NCBI GenBank assembly: GCA_025996865.1
Contig: BNTV01000081.1
Location: 1 to 21,871 of the forward strand
Direction: 5' to 3'
Length of the DNA: 21,871 bases
Source of the DNA: Bacteroidia bacterium
GTDB taxonomy: Bacteria > Bacteroidota > Bacteroidia > Bacteroidales > Azobacteroidaceae
In this document: in pieces, positions 6,823-17,300 of the stretch
How the letters are laid out: the number at the start of each line of letters is the position of its first letter
Position numbering within the stretch: position 1 is the first letter of the stretch
The notes under the pieces: model-generated
Told to the model about the DNA's origin: nothing
Databases searched by the model: none
What the model saw: only the letters and a program-made list of their open reading frames with translations
Made by a program: the position numbers and the translations under genes

Positions 6823-6879
6823 TATTGATATACAAGTCGTAACGAGCTATATTTGCCCGTAGGGCTATCTATGTCAATA
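6823..6879. promoter_or_regulatory. Inverted repeat straddling the synthase promoter (possible operator)
   Basis: TATTGATATA (6823-6832) and TATGTCAATA (6870-6879) are complementary at 9 of 10 positions; extending outward into the T and A runs gives 13 of 15 (6818-6832 with 6870-6884). The left arm covers the -33 box and the right arm lies just past the predicted transcription start. A small hairpin GCCC-GTA-GGGC (6855-6865) sits between them. Confidence 0.45.
6825..6855 (+). promoter_or_regulatory. Probable promoter of the synthase operon (TTG-N20-TATATTTG)
   Basis: TTG at 6825-6827, 20 bases, then TATATTTG at 6848-6855, an exact Bacteroidota consensus match. Transcription from about 6862 would give a 5' untranslated leader of about 300 bases before the ACP gene, containing the tandem repeat at 6910-6961. 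It is the best match found on the plus strand between 6390 and 7166. Confidence 0.6.
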
Positions 6880-6909
6880 AAAAATAAAATACACCTAAAC
6901 ATTATATTT

Positions 6910-6961
6910 GAGACACGATACGAATTTTAACGATTGAGATACGATACGAATTTTAACGATG
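6910..6961 (+). repeat. Two tandem 26-bp direct repeats in the operon leader
   Basis: Units 6910-6935 and 6936-6961 are identical at 24 of 26 positions. Both contain ACGATACGAATTTTAACGAT; the differences are C/T at the fifth base and T/G at the last. The exact 26-base phasing points to a regulator-binding array or a slippage duplication. Confidence 0.8.
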
Positions 6962-7020
6962 TTACGGACGCAACTTAATTTCTTCAATATTTTTTAAATA
7001 ATTTTGTTTTCGGGACATAA

Positions 7021-7057
7021 TTTGCCCGAATGCATAACTTTTTGTTTTTTGGGCAAA
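7021..7057. repeat. 7-bp perfect inverted repeat (TTTGCCC...GGGCAAA)
   Basis: TTTGCCC at 7021-7027 and GGGCAAA at 7051-7057 are separated by 23 bases. The right arm overlaps a minus-strand TACTTTTG box (7059-7052) whose nearest TTG is 23 bases away, slightly too far for the consensus. It may be an operator, a weak terminator or chance. Confidence 0.35.
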
Positions 7058-7166
7058 AGTACGTCAATTCAAATCGAAAAAAAACAATTATATATATTTA
7101 TATATCAATATGTTAAATCGAATTGTTAAAAATTAACGCAACAGAAGTAATTAAATACGGAAACTC

Positions 7167-7454
7167 ATGAGCAATTTACAAAAAGAACACGATTTAGTTT
7201 TTGAACAATTGAAACAATTTATTTTCGAGATAATCGGAGCTGATATCGCAGAAGAACTGAGCATTACGAGAGATAGTATTTTAACTCGAGATTTGGAGAT
7301 GGACAGCATTGAAATTGTCAGTTTTGCCGAGAAAGTTAAAACTGAATATAGCGATGTTGATTTTATGAGTTGGCTGACGAGTTTGGAATTGGACAAGTTA
7401 ATTAATTTATCATTAAATGACATTTCCAGCTTTATATTAAAAAGTAACGCATGA
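7167..7454 (+). CDS. Acyl carrier protein (discrete)
   Basis: A 95-aa cytoplasmic carrier protein that would hold the growing acyl chain on a 4'-phosphopantetheine arm. The attachment motif LEMDSIEIVSF places the modified serine at S47, matching the DSL/DSI signature; the domain is four helices of normal ACP length with a short N-terminal extension. The gene opens the synthase operon and its stop overlaps the PKS1 start by four bases (ATGA at 7451-7454), implying coupled translation. PKS1 has no ACP of its own, so this ACP is the natural partner of its KS and AT. A phosphopantetheinyl transferase is not in the window. Confidence 0.88.
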   Translation: MSNLQKEHDLVFEQLKQFIFEIIGADIAEELSITRDSILTRDLEMDSIEIVSFAEKVKTEYSDVDFMSWLTSLELDKLINLSLNDISSFILKSNA

Positions 7455-10400
7455 AAAAAGAAAAAGAATTGTTGATACAGTCTCCTTTTGAAATGCCCGA
7501 TACATGGTTGGTTTCAGAAGCCATAAGAGCAGGTGCCGGAGGAATTTTACATACGGGTAAGGACAATAAACTCGTAAAAGAGTTGATTACAGCGTTTTCC
7601 CGGAAAACACAATCTCCTTTTGGAATCTGTATTACTTCTTCTACAATTTTAGATTTTACGTTGCCGGTCAATATAACGAAAATTATAGTCCCTTTCGGAT
7701 ATAAGGGGGAACTAAACAGCCAAGCGGAAATTCTTTACCAGGTACATTCCACGGAAGAAGCCGAAAAAGCGATTGCCGAAAAAGCTTCAGCCATTGTTAT
7801 TAAAGGAAATGAAGGCGCCGGACAGGTTGCTTCTGTTTCTTCTTTCGATATTTTTCAAAAAATTATCGGACAGTCGCAAGAAAACAATGTAAACGTTTAC
7901 ATACAAGGCGGTGCAGGTATTCACACCGGGGCGGCGTTTTTAGCATTGGGTGCGCACGGAATTATTTATGATTCGCAAATAGCTCTGTTTCCAGAATGTA
8001 GCGCACCTCAGAAACTCAAAGATATACTGCTGAACTCGAAAAAAAATGAAGCGGTGGGTGAAGATATCTGCTTGGCGCCGATGTTTGTGAAACGATATAA
8101 AAATCTGAAAAGATTTATTTTTGCCGTTTATGAAGCAGCTTACGGACATCAGCGCTATGCAAAAAAAATAAACGCCGTGAATTACGATGATGTTGCAAGC
8201 ATAAATACCGGAAATGAGGGGGGAAGCCAAACTCAATCGAAGCTTTTGCTTTGGGAAAAACAAGTTGCCGATATACTTCTGAAAGGGAAAAACTTTTCCA
8301 AGTTCAGCCTTGTATTTCCGATAGACATCCGGGATATATTTTCTTCTGCATTTATTTCCGTTATGACTGCTTCTGCTGCTGCTAAAGGCGTAAAAATCAA
8401 AGTGTCGGGTCAAGGTGAAATTCTTCCGAAAGAAAAAAACACCTGCCAAATTCTGCAATCGGAGACCTTAGCCTTATTGGCCGGTATGGAAGATATTCCA
8501 TCTTTTTTCCCAGGCTCGAAACCTTTAAATATTGCGATCGTGGGAATGGAATGTATTTATCCCGGCGCACCCAATATCCACGAGTACTGGAAAAATATTT
8601 TACTGGCGAAAGACTGTGTAACCGAAGTTACAGATTGGCAATGGAACAAAGATCTGTTTTATAAACCTGAGATAAATACGGACGACTGGGATTGCTCAAT
8701 GTCGAAATGGGGAGGTTTTATTCCGCCTGTTGATTTTGATCCGCTGGAGTTTGGAATTATACCGCAATCCTTATTCACAACAGAACCTGCGCAATTGCTG
8801 AGTCTCCGGACAGCCAGACAGGCATTGAAAAATGCCGGTTACGAAAATCTTTCCCAAAATGATTTTGAAAACAGTTCGGTGTATTTTGGCGTAAGCGGAG
8901 TCGGCGATAGATTAGCTACACATTTACTTGCAAGAATCCATACAAAACAAATATTGGGAAGACATCCGGACGAGTTGAAGGACTCTTTCCTCAGTGTAAA
9001 CGAATATGCTTTTCCCGGCGTTTTACCCAATATTATTACCGGCAGGATTGCCAATCGTTTGGATTTTAGAGGACGCAATTATACGATTGACGCCGCATGT
9101 TCTTCTTCTTTCTCAGCGCTTGACATTGCCTGTCAGGAATTGCGTAATTACCGCTCGGACATGGTACTGCTGGGAGGAACCGAATTGCACAATTCACTGG
9201 TAGATTATATAATGTTTTCTTCTCTTCGCTTATTATCGCGTAAAGGTAGTTGCGCCACGTTCGACGCCGACGCCGATGGAATCGTATTGGGCGAAGGTAT
9301 CGGCGTATTGATTCTGAAAAGATTAGAAGACGCCGAACGGGATGGAAACAAGATATATGCAGTAATCAAAGGCATTGGAGGCAGTAGCGACGGACGGAAT
9401 TTGGGGATAACAGCTCCAAGCCGCCAGGGCGAAACCTTAGCTTTGGAAAGGGCGTATCAAAACGCGGGTATTTTTCCTTCCCGGTTAGGATTGGTTGAAG
9501 CGCACGGCACCGGAACGGTAGTCGGCGACCGCGTCGAATTATCCGTATTGACGGATTTGTTTTTAGATGCCGGAGCTTTGCCCGGACAAACGTTTATCGG
9601 ATCGGTCAAATCTCAGATAGGGCATACCCGATGTTCGTCGGGAATCGCAGGACTTATCAAGGCGGCTCTTTCGGTTCATCATGGAATCATCCCGCCTACC
9701 ATCCATCTGGATAAATTGAATGATTTTTATGATAGTCAAATCAGCCCGTTCAAGTTCAATAAACAGGCAGGTTTATGGGACGAGGAAAAACGCATTGCCG
9801 GTATCAGCTCTTTTGGCTTTGGAGGTACCAATTTTCACGTAATAATCGAAAATTACCGGTCAGGAGACTCTCCAACGACTGTTTTCGAAGCCTGGCCGTC
9901 GGAATTGTGTGTCTTTAGAGGCGATACGCTCCAAGAAGCAAAGCTGTTAATGAGTAAAGTAAAAGAAATGGTATTGCAGAACGATTCCCTCCGTTTGTCC
10001 GATATCGCTTATAGTTTGGCTCATTACAATTCCAAAGAAGTTCAGGTATCAATTGTTGCCGAAAGTACGGAAGATTTGACAAAAAAAATAACGCTGGCTT
10101 TAGAAGACAAAGCCGATTTGAAAATATACCGCCGGAAAGAACAGGAAGGGAAAGTGGTATTTTTGTTTCCCGGTCAAGGAAGCCAACGCATCAATATGGC
10201 TCGCGACCTTTTTGTCGCTTTTCCGGCAATGAGGCGTTTGCTGGAGCAAAACAAGGAATATATCGGGATGCTTTTCCCCAAAACGGCTTTTGACGAGGAA
10301 ACCAGAGACGCTCAGGAAAAAATGTTGCTTGATACGCGCAATTCCCAACCTCTCCTGGGTATTATTGATTTGGCAATAGCCGAATACCTCCGGTTCTTAG

Positions 10401-11278
10401 GTATTGTTCCCGATATGGTAGCCGGACACAGTTATGGCGAAATACCCGCACTCTGTTTTTCAGGAAGCATTTCGCCGGACGATTTAGTCGCTTTAAGTAA
10501 AACAAGGGTGCAGGCCATACTCGATTCCGTCGGGAAAGATAAAGGGAAATTAATCGCCGTAATTATTGATGAAGAAGAATTAAGTTCTTTGTTAGACGGA
10601 GAAACCGAAGTTTGGGCGGTAAATTTCAACTCTCCCAAGCAAATTGTCCTGGCAGGAACTACGCCGGGCATTGAGGCGATCATAAAAAAAATTACAGAGA
10701 AAAAGATATTTTATACGGAAATAAAAGTAGATTGCGCTTTCCACAGTCCCTTGCTGGCCAAGGCTGAAAAGTTGTATTTCGAAGCATTGAAAGGAGTGGT
10801 TTTCAATAAGTCAATCCTACCGATATGGTCGAATACAACAGGCGAAATATACCCGGAAGATCCGGATCAAATAAAAGGGCATATAGCCAAACAACTGGCT
10901 AAGCCGATATTATTTACCCGTCAGATTAAAAATATGTATAATGCAGGCGCCCGGATATTTATTGAAACCGGTCCGGGAAGGGTTTTGCTCGGATTGGTAG
11001 AGGCTACCTTGGGAAAAGAGGCTGTCACTATACAAACGGAAAACAAGAATAACGAAGGTGTGACTTGTTTGTTGAAGGCTTTGGGACAATACCTCTCCAC
11101 AGGAAAGTCTTTCAATATAGAAAAATTGTTTGAAGGAAGGAACGTATCTATGATTCATATAGATGATCCCGCGCAGCACAAAAAATCACCTACGGGTTGG
11201 CGGGTATATGGAAACAAAGCTGTTCCGTTAGACGAAAACAAGCTTTCCGTATCAACAAATAAATTATTACCTTCTTGA
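7451..11278 (+). CDS. Type I polyketide/secondary-lipid synthase PKS1: flavin-barrel remnant - KS - AT
   Basis: 1275 aa. Residues 1 to about 190 resemble the nitronate-monooxygenase/enoyl-reductase TIM barrel (SPFEMPDTWLVSEAIRAGA; VIKGNEGAGQV; YIQGGAGIHTGAAFLALGA). About 225-330 is a shrunken second barrel that keeps LLLWEKQV and DIFSSAFISVMTASAAAKG but has lost the GGH flavin-site segment present in PKS2. The ketosynthase (about 360-800) has a full triad: C550 in TIDAACSSS, H685 in EAHGTGTVVGD, H725 in KSQIGHT. The acyltransferase (about 897-1215) has GQGSQ (908-912), S994 in GHSYGE and H1098 in CAFHSP; the AFH motif suggests malonyl rather than methylmalonyl loading. There is no ACP, KR or DH. 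It is a paralogue of the first half of PKS2, and works presumably with the ACP encoded just upstream. Pfa/Hgl-type iterative lipid synthases are the closest known class. Confidence 0.9.
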   Translation: MKKEKELLIQSPFEMPDTWLVSEAIRAGAGGILHTGKDNKLVKELITAFSRKTQSPFGICITSSTILDFTLPVNITKIIVPFGYKGELNSQAEILYQVHSTEEAEKAIAEKASAIVIKGNEGAGQVASVSSFDIFQKIIGQSQENNVNVYIQGGAGIHTGAAFLALGAHGIIYDSQIALFPECSAPQKLKDILLNSKKNEAVGEDICLAPMFVKRYKNLKRFIFAVYEAAYGHQRYAKKINAVNYDDVASINTGNEGGSQTQSKLLLWEKQVADILLKGKNFSKFSLVFPIDIRDIFSSAFISVMTASAAAKGVKIKVSGQGEILPKEKNTCQILQSETLALLAGMEDIPSFFPGSKPLNIAIVGMECIYPGAPNIHEYWKNILLAKDCVTEVTDWQWNKDLFYKPEINTDDWDCSMSKWGGFIPPVDFDPLEFGIIPQSLFTTEPAQLLSLRTARQALKNAGYENLSQNDFENSSVYFGVSGVGDRLATHLLARIHTKQILGRHPDELKDSFLSVNEYAFPGVLPNIITGRIANRLDFRGRNYTIDAACSSSFSALDIACQELRNYRSDMVLLGGTELHNSLVDYIMFSSLRLLSRKGSCATFDADADGIVLGEGIGVLILKRLEDAERDGNKIYAVIKGIGGSSDGRNLGITAPSRQGETLALERAYQNAGIFPSRLGLVEAHGTGTVVGDRVELSVLTDLFLDAGALPGQTFIGSVKSQIGHTRCSSGIAGLIKAALSVHHGIIPPTIHLDKLNDFYDSQISPFKFNKQAGLWDEEKRIAGISSFGFGGTNFHVIIENYRSGDSPTTVFEAWPSELCVFRGDTLQEAKLLMSKVKEMVLQNDSLRLSDIAYSLAHYNSKEVQVSIVAESTEDLTKKITLALEDKADLKIYRRKEQEGKVVFLFPGQGSQRINMARDLFVAFPAMRRLLEQNKEYIGMLFPKTAFDEETRDAQEKMLLDTRNSQPLLGIIDLAIAEYLRFLGIVPDMVAGHSYGEIPALCFSGSISPDDLVALSKTRVQAILDSVGKDKGKLIAVIIDEEELSSLLDGETEVWAVNFNSPKQIVLAGTTPGIEAIIKKITEKKIFYTEIKVDCAFHSPLLAKAEKLYFEALKGVVFNKSILPIWSNTTGEIYPEDPDQIKGHIAKQLAKPILFTRQIKNMYNAGARIFIETGPGRVLLGLVEATLGKEAVTIQTENKNNEGVTCLLKALGQYLSTGKSFNIEKLFEGRNVSMIHIDDPAQHKKSPTGWRVYGNKAVPLDENKLSVSTNKLLPS

Positions 11279-11310
11279 TTATCATTGCAACAAAATTTAG
11301 ATAGAAAAAT

Positions 11311-11327
11311 AAACAACTGTAAAAAAA
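11311..11327 (+). promoter_or_regulatory. 17-base leader element before PKS2
   Basis: AAACAACTGTAAAAAAA, identical to 6596-6612, ends seven bases before the ATG at 11335 within the 56-base gap after PKS1. The position suits an A-rich ribosome-recruiting leader. No promoter box with good spacing is seen in the gap, so PKS2 is probably cotranscribed with PKS1. Confidence 0.4.
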
Positions 11328-11334
11328 AATTATT

Positions 11335-14300
11335 ATGAAACAAAAATCAAAGAACAAGGAAATGTTTATCCTTTCCCCATTTGAATTTCCAGATGTAAGA
11401 TTAGCAGTAGAGAGCCTGAAAGCAGGCGCATTCCCCATTTTGCATTTAGGACGCGACCTGAATGCAGCAAAAAAAAGTCTGGAAGAATTATCTCAAAAGA
11501 CACAGAGCCCTTTTGGAGTTTGTATCGCATCCAGTGAGCTGAAAGGCATCCGGTTACCGGAAAATGTAACTAAAATTATAACGCCTTGGGGGATGGATAT
11601 TCCGAAAGAAAAACAGGTTGAAGTTTTGTATCAGGTTCATTCGGTGGCAGAGGCAAAGGAAGCCATTAAGAAAAAAGTATCTTCCATTATCATAAAAGGA
11701 GGCGAAGGTGCAGGAAAAGTTTCGACAGAATCTTCTTTTATTCTTTTTCAGGGAGTTATCGACGAAAGCAGGAAAGCCGGCATTAATATATACATACAGG
11801 GAGGCGCAGGTATTCATACGTCTGCAGCATTCCTGGCAATGGGCGCTCAAGGAATCATATTTGATTCGCAGGTAATAACATTTCCCGAATGTAGCGCGCC
11901 CAAAGCGCTGAAGGAACTCTGTTCAAAACTGAGTGGAAGTGAAATAATGACCATTGACAATTTCAAGGTATTACACCGGAAAAATTCTCCCGTATTACCG
12001 GACAATCCCCATCTGAACGATCTGCTTCCTTTTTTTGGCGGATACGACATATCGGTGAATTATCTTCCAATAGGGCAAGACGTCACTTTATCCGTAGATT
12101 TATACAGGCAACATACAAAATTAAAAAATCTGGTACACGCTTTCTATGAAGCATTGCATGGGCATGTGTTTCAAGCAAAAAAACTGGATATAATAAGAGA
12201 GAATAGCCCGTTAGCGCAGGAATTGGGAATTAAATACCCGCTGGCTCAAGGTCCGATGGCGCGTGTAAGCGATGTGCCTGAATTTGTGAATGAGGTCGCT
12301 GAAGCCGGCGCGCTCCCGTTTTTGGCGTTAAGTGTAGCGAGAGGACAGGCTGCAAAGGACGCCGTTACCAAAACAGCGGAGCTGTTGAATGACAAAACAT
12401 GGGGAATCGGTATTTTAGGTTATGGCTTACCCGAAATCCAAAAAGAACAAATAAAGTTGGTACTGGAAATAAAACCCAAAGTGATTTTGGTATCCGGTGG
12501 TCAGCCTTCATTTGCCAAGCCTTTTGAAGATGCAGGGATTAAAGTTTTCTTCCACGCTCCTTCAAGTGTAATACTGGAGCAGTTTATCAAGGAAGGCGTT
12601 TCTAATTTTATTTTTGAAGGACGGGAAAGCGGTGGTCATGTAGGTCCGTTCTGGAGTACGGTTATTTGGGAAAAACAGATTAATCGCTTGATCCGGGAAG
12701 AAGAATTATCCGGATTCAATATTTTCTTTGCCGGTGGCATTCATGATGCGTTTTCATCCACGTTCATATCAGTCATGGCAGCAGGATTAGCCGCCCGTGG
12801 TGCAAAAATCGGCTTGTTAATGGCAACAGCCTATCTCTATACGAAAGAAATTGTTAAAACAGGAGCTATCAAACCGTTATACCAAAAACTCGCCGTAGAA
12901 AATGAGGAAACGATATGCTTAGAAACCGTTCCCGGTCAGGTGAGTCGGGTACTTCCAACTCCATTCACGGATTTTTTTGTCGAAGAAAAACAAAGGGTGC
13001 TTGCCCAAAATTTAAGCAACATAGATGTCCGGATAAAACTGGAAGATTTGAATGTCGGACGCTTGAGGATTGCGTCGAAAGGAGTAGAACGGCAAGGAGA
13101 CAAACTACTGAAAGTAGCTGAAAGCAAACAGTATGAAAATGGATTATACATGATTGGCGATGTCTCCATACTCACTCATAAGGCAACTACCCTCGAAAAA
13201 CTGCATACGGCAGTAGCGGTAGATAATCACAAGATACTGTCGGAACTCCCCGATATGCCGGTGCCGGCTTTTCTGGCCAATCCGGTAAATATTGCAGTGA
13301 TAGGTATGGATTGTCTTTTCCCCGAAGCAAGCAATGTTGATGAATTTTGGAGCAATATCGTAACCGGAAAAGATTGTATAAAGGAAGTTCCGGATATCCG
13401 CTGGAATAAAAAGGTTTTTTACAGGGAGGATAATCTACTTGATCCGAATTACCTTGCCTGCAAGACAGGCGGTTTTGTGCCTACGGTAGATTTCAATCCG
13501 ATGGATTTCGGTATGACGCCCCAATCACTGGCGTCGATAGAACCATTGCAGATATTGAGCTTGCTGGTTGCCCGGCGCGCTTTGGAAAACGCCGGTTATG
13601 GCGAGATAACTCCGGATGAATCGGAAACTACGTCGGTCATTTTTGGAGGAGAAGGATTGACCGATTTGGCCGCGCGGGTAGGTTTCCGGTCGTCGTACCG
13701 GCAAATAGTCGGCGAATTGCCGGAGGAATTGGATAAGCGGTTGCCGAATTTGAATACGGATAGTTTTGCCGGCGTATTATCGAATGTTACCCCGGGAAGA
13801 ATATCCAACCGGTTAAACCTGAAAGGACGCAATTATACAGTCAATTCTGCCTGTGCATCTTCGCTGACAGCTATGAAGATTGCCTGCCAGGAATTAACGT
13901 CCGGCGATTCCGACATGGTCGTGTTGGGAGGAGACGATTTTCACAGTATGCTTAACGATTATTTGATGTTTTCTTCCACCCACGCTTTGTCGCCCAAAGG
14001 CTATTGCGCTTCTTTCGACGCTCAGGCCGACGGTATGACGATGGGAGAAGGCGTTGGCGTATTAATCTTAAAAAGGTTGGAGGATGCCGAACGCGACGGG
14101 AATAAAATATATGCCGTAATCAAGGGCGTAGGAGGCAGCAGCGACGGGAAAGGCATGAGTTTAACGGCTCCCGGCAAGGAAGGACAAATGCTGGCAATAC
14201 AAAAGGCTTATCGTTCTGCGGGTATTTCCCCCGTACAGGTGGGTCTGATTGAAGCACATGGAACCGGAACCGTAGTTGGCGACCTGACAGAATTTCGTTC

Positions 14301-17300
14301 CACCTCGTCTGTCTTTTTAGATGCAGGAGCCGTTGCCGGACAAACAACACTGGGCACTATCAAATCGCAAATCGGTCATACCAAATGTGCAGCCGGTATC
14401 TCGGGAATGATTCGCGCTATTTTGTCGGTTTATCACGGCGTAATCCCGCCCACGCTTCATCTCAACAAACCGCTGAATATTTATAATAAAAAGGTCAGTC
14501 CGTTCGTATTCAATGCGCAGTCGAACATCTGGAATGACGAAAAACGTGTTGCCGGAATCAGCGCCTTTGGCTTCGGGGGCGCCAACGGGCATATTGTTAT
14601 TGAAAATTATCGTCCGGAAGTTTCTTCGACAAGCGTCATGAAAACGTGGCCATCCGAATTGTTTGTGTTCAGAGGAGATACTCAGGAAGAAGCTATACAT
14701 CGAATGAAAGATGTAGTAAATCTTCTTACCGTCAATAACGATATACCTTTAAAAAATATAGCCTATTCGTTGGCTGTTGAAAGCAAGAAAAAAATACAGA
14801 CCGTTATTGTAGCTTCCTCTGTAGAAGATTTTACGATCAAAATTTATAATGGCGCTACCAAGGAAAAACTTGCAGGCTCTTATCACCGGGAAGAAAAAGA
14901 CGGAAAAGTAGCTTTCCTGTTCTCCGGACAGGGAAGTCAACGGGTAAACATGGCTCGCGATCTTTTTGTAGCTTTCCCGGCAATGCGGCGTTTGTTGCTT
15001 CAAAACAGAGAATATGAAAAAATCCTTTTCCCGGCCACAATGTTTGACGATGCGGATAAAAAATCAATGGACAAAACGATTACCGATACCCGGAATACAC
15101 AGCCATTATTGGGAATCGTAGATTACGCTATTGCCGAATACCTGCGTTTCCTGGGCATCGAACCGGATATGGTAGCCGGTCACAGCTATGGAGAATTGCC
15201 GGCGCTTTGTTTTGCCGGCGCTTTCGATGCGGATAACCTGGTAGCTTTAAGCCGGGAAAGAGCCAATGCTATTTTGAATGCAGTGCAGGAGGATGCGGGA
15301 AAAATGATTGCCGTCAACCTGCCCGAAGAAGAATTAAATACCTTGTTGAAAAACGAAAAGGAAGTTTGGGCGGTTAATTTTAATTCCAATAAACAAATCG
15401 TTTTGGCAGGGACTACGCCGGGCATGACTGCTTTTATGGAAAAGCTCGGCAAACAGGGCATTTCATACAAAGAACTCAACGTAGCCTGCGCTTTCCACAG
15501 TCCGTTGTTAAATAATGCCAAGGAACTGTATGCCGACGTATTAAAGGATGTTCCGTTCGAACAACTGCAAATTCCGGTATGGTCCAATACGACCGCCGAA
15601 TTATATCCTGAAGATCAAACGCAGATCAAACAACGATTGACGGAACATTTAATCAAGCCGGTTTTGTTCAGCAAGGAAATAGAACAGATGTACGCCGATG
15701 GCGCCCGTATCTTTATAGAAACCGGTCCGGGCAACGTATTGACCGGTCTGACCCGGTCTATCCTGGGAAAAGATATTGTCACCATACAAACGGAAAACAA
15801 AGGAAAAGAAGGTGTTTCCTTCCTGCTGTACGCTTTGGCTCAATATTTGACAACCGGCAAGGAGTTTTGCATTGAAAAACTCTTCGAAGACCGGGATGTA
15901 ACCATTGTAGATATCAGTCAACCCGAAAAATATAAGAAACCGAGAATGGCTTGGCGCGTCAACGGACAATTTGCCGTTCCCCTTGAAGGAAAATTACCGG
16001 ATATCGGCGGACTGCCTTTTGAAGAACCGCTCGGACTGAAACTTGTGTCCGCATCCGACACCGGAAATTTAGTCCCGGCTGTAACCGATCATTCCGATAA
16101 GGTAATGATGGAATATCTCGACAGTGTGAGGACGTTAATCCAAAACCAGCGAGATGTCATGTTGGGTTATTTTGGACAAAATCCGCAGGAAACAGCGCCG
16201 CGCCGCCCGATAGATACGTCAACGTATCCGATCGTTGAGCCGGAAGTAATACAAACGAACCTTGTACAGCAGCCGGTTGCTTCAAATCCCATAATCAACC
16301 TGGATTCCGAACAGGTCAAAACGATTTTGCTGGAAGTGGTAAGCGATAAAACCGGGTATCCGATTGACATGCTGGGTATGGATTTGGACATGGAGAGCGA
16401 TTTGAGTATTGATTCTATCAAACGAATGGAAATAGTCGGCGATTTGAAAGAGAAATTACATTTTTCAAACGAATTGGACGTTTCGGAAGAAGTTTTTGTG
16501 AAAATGGCTTCGCTCAAGACCTTGAACGAATTGATCGCCTGGATTGACGAATTGACTACTTCTGCCGCCTTGTCCCAGCCTGTCGATGTTCAGCCGGCGC
16601 AGCCTGTTGCCGCCCAACCGGAAGAACCGGTTGCATCCAAACCATCATTCAGCCTTGAAGAGATCAAAACGATTCTGTTGGAAGTGGTAAGCGATAAAAC
16701 CGGGTATCCGATTGATATGTTGGGTATGGATTTGGATATGGAAGGCGACTTGAGTATTGACTCCATTAAACGAATGGAGATCGTCGGCGATTTGAAAGAG
16801 AAATTACATTTTTCAAACGAATTGGAAGTTTCGGAAGAAGTTTTTGTAAAAATGGCTTCGCTTAAAACCTTAAACGAATTGATCACCTGGATTGACGAAA
16901 TCAATAAATCCGGCGTTGTGGAAGCGTCGGCAGCTCCCGTTGAAAAAACGGAGGAAGAACCGGTTCCACAAAAAGAGGTCGAATTGTCGAGGTTACTGTT
17001 TGGTATCCGCCCCTATCCGCTAACGCCCGAAAAGATTTCTATCGAAGGAAAACGTTTTGCCCTGACGGACGACGGCAGAAAAAAAAGAACACTGTTGGCA
17101 GCCATCAAGTCTTTGCTGGAAAAAGAAGGTGCACAAGTGGATATCATCCGGCCGGAAAATACGGATATTTCATCATACGATGGAGTGATACTGATCAATT
17201 CGTCAACGGCTCCGAATTACTATACGCTGCGCGACCTCTTCGGCATGATACATAATAATTTGGGCAAACTGAAATGGGTTTTCACATTCAGTGATATTAT

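Larger units (their letters stand above)
6390..7166. other. Intergenic region of about 780 bp upstream of the synthase operon
   Basis: Strongly A/T-rich. It holds a weak promoter-like box TATCTTCG (6510-6517) lacking a good -33 box, a candidate small ORF (6636-6758), a good promoter (6825-6855) within an inverted repeat, a 26-bp tandem repeat (6910-6961), a 7-bp inverted repeat (7021-7057), and a very A/T-rich stretch at about 7080-7110 just before the ACP gene. No tRNA, other structured RNA or longer gene was recognised by eye. Confidence 0.7.

Noticed and set aside
7080..7110. Very A/T-rich stretch considered as a replication or transfer origin
   Set aside because: No DnaA-box cluster or iterons around it were seen by eye; ordinary Bacteroidota upstream sequence.
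7940..8458. A 172-codon minus-strand ORF inside PKS1
   Set aside because: Shadow of the barrel-remnant coding region; low-complexity Phe-rich product with no start signal.
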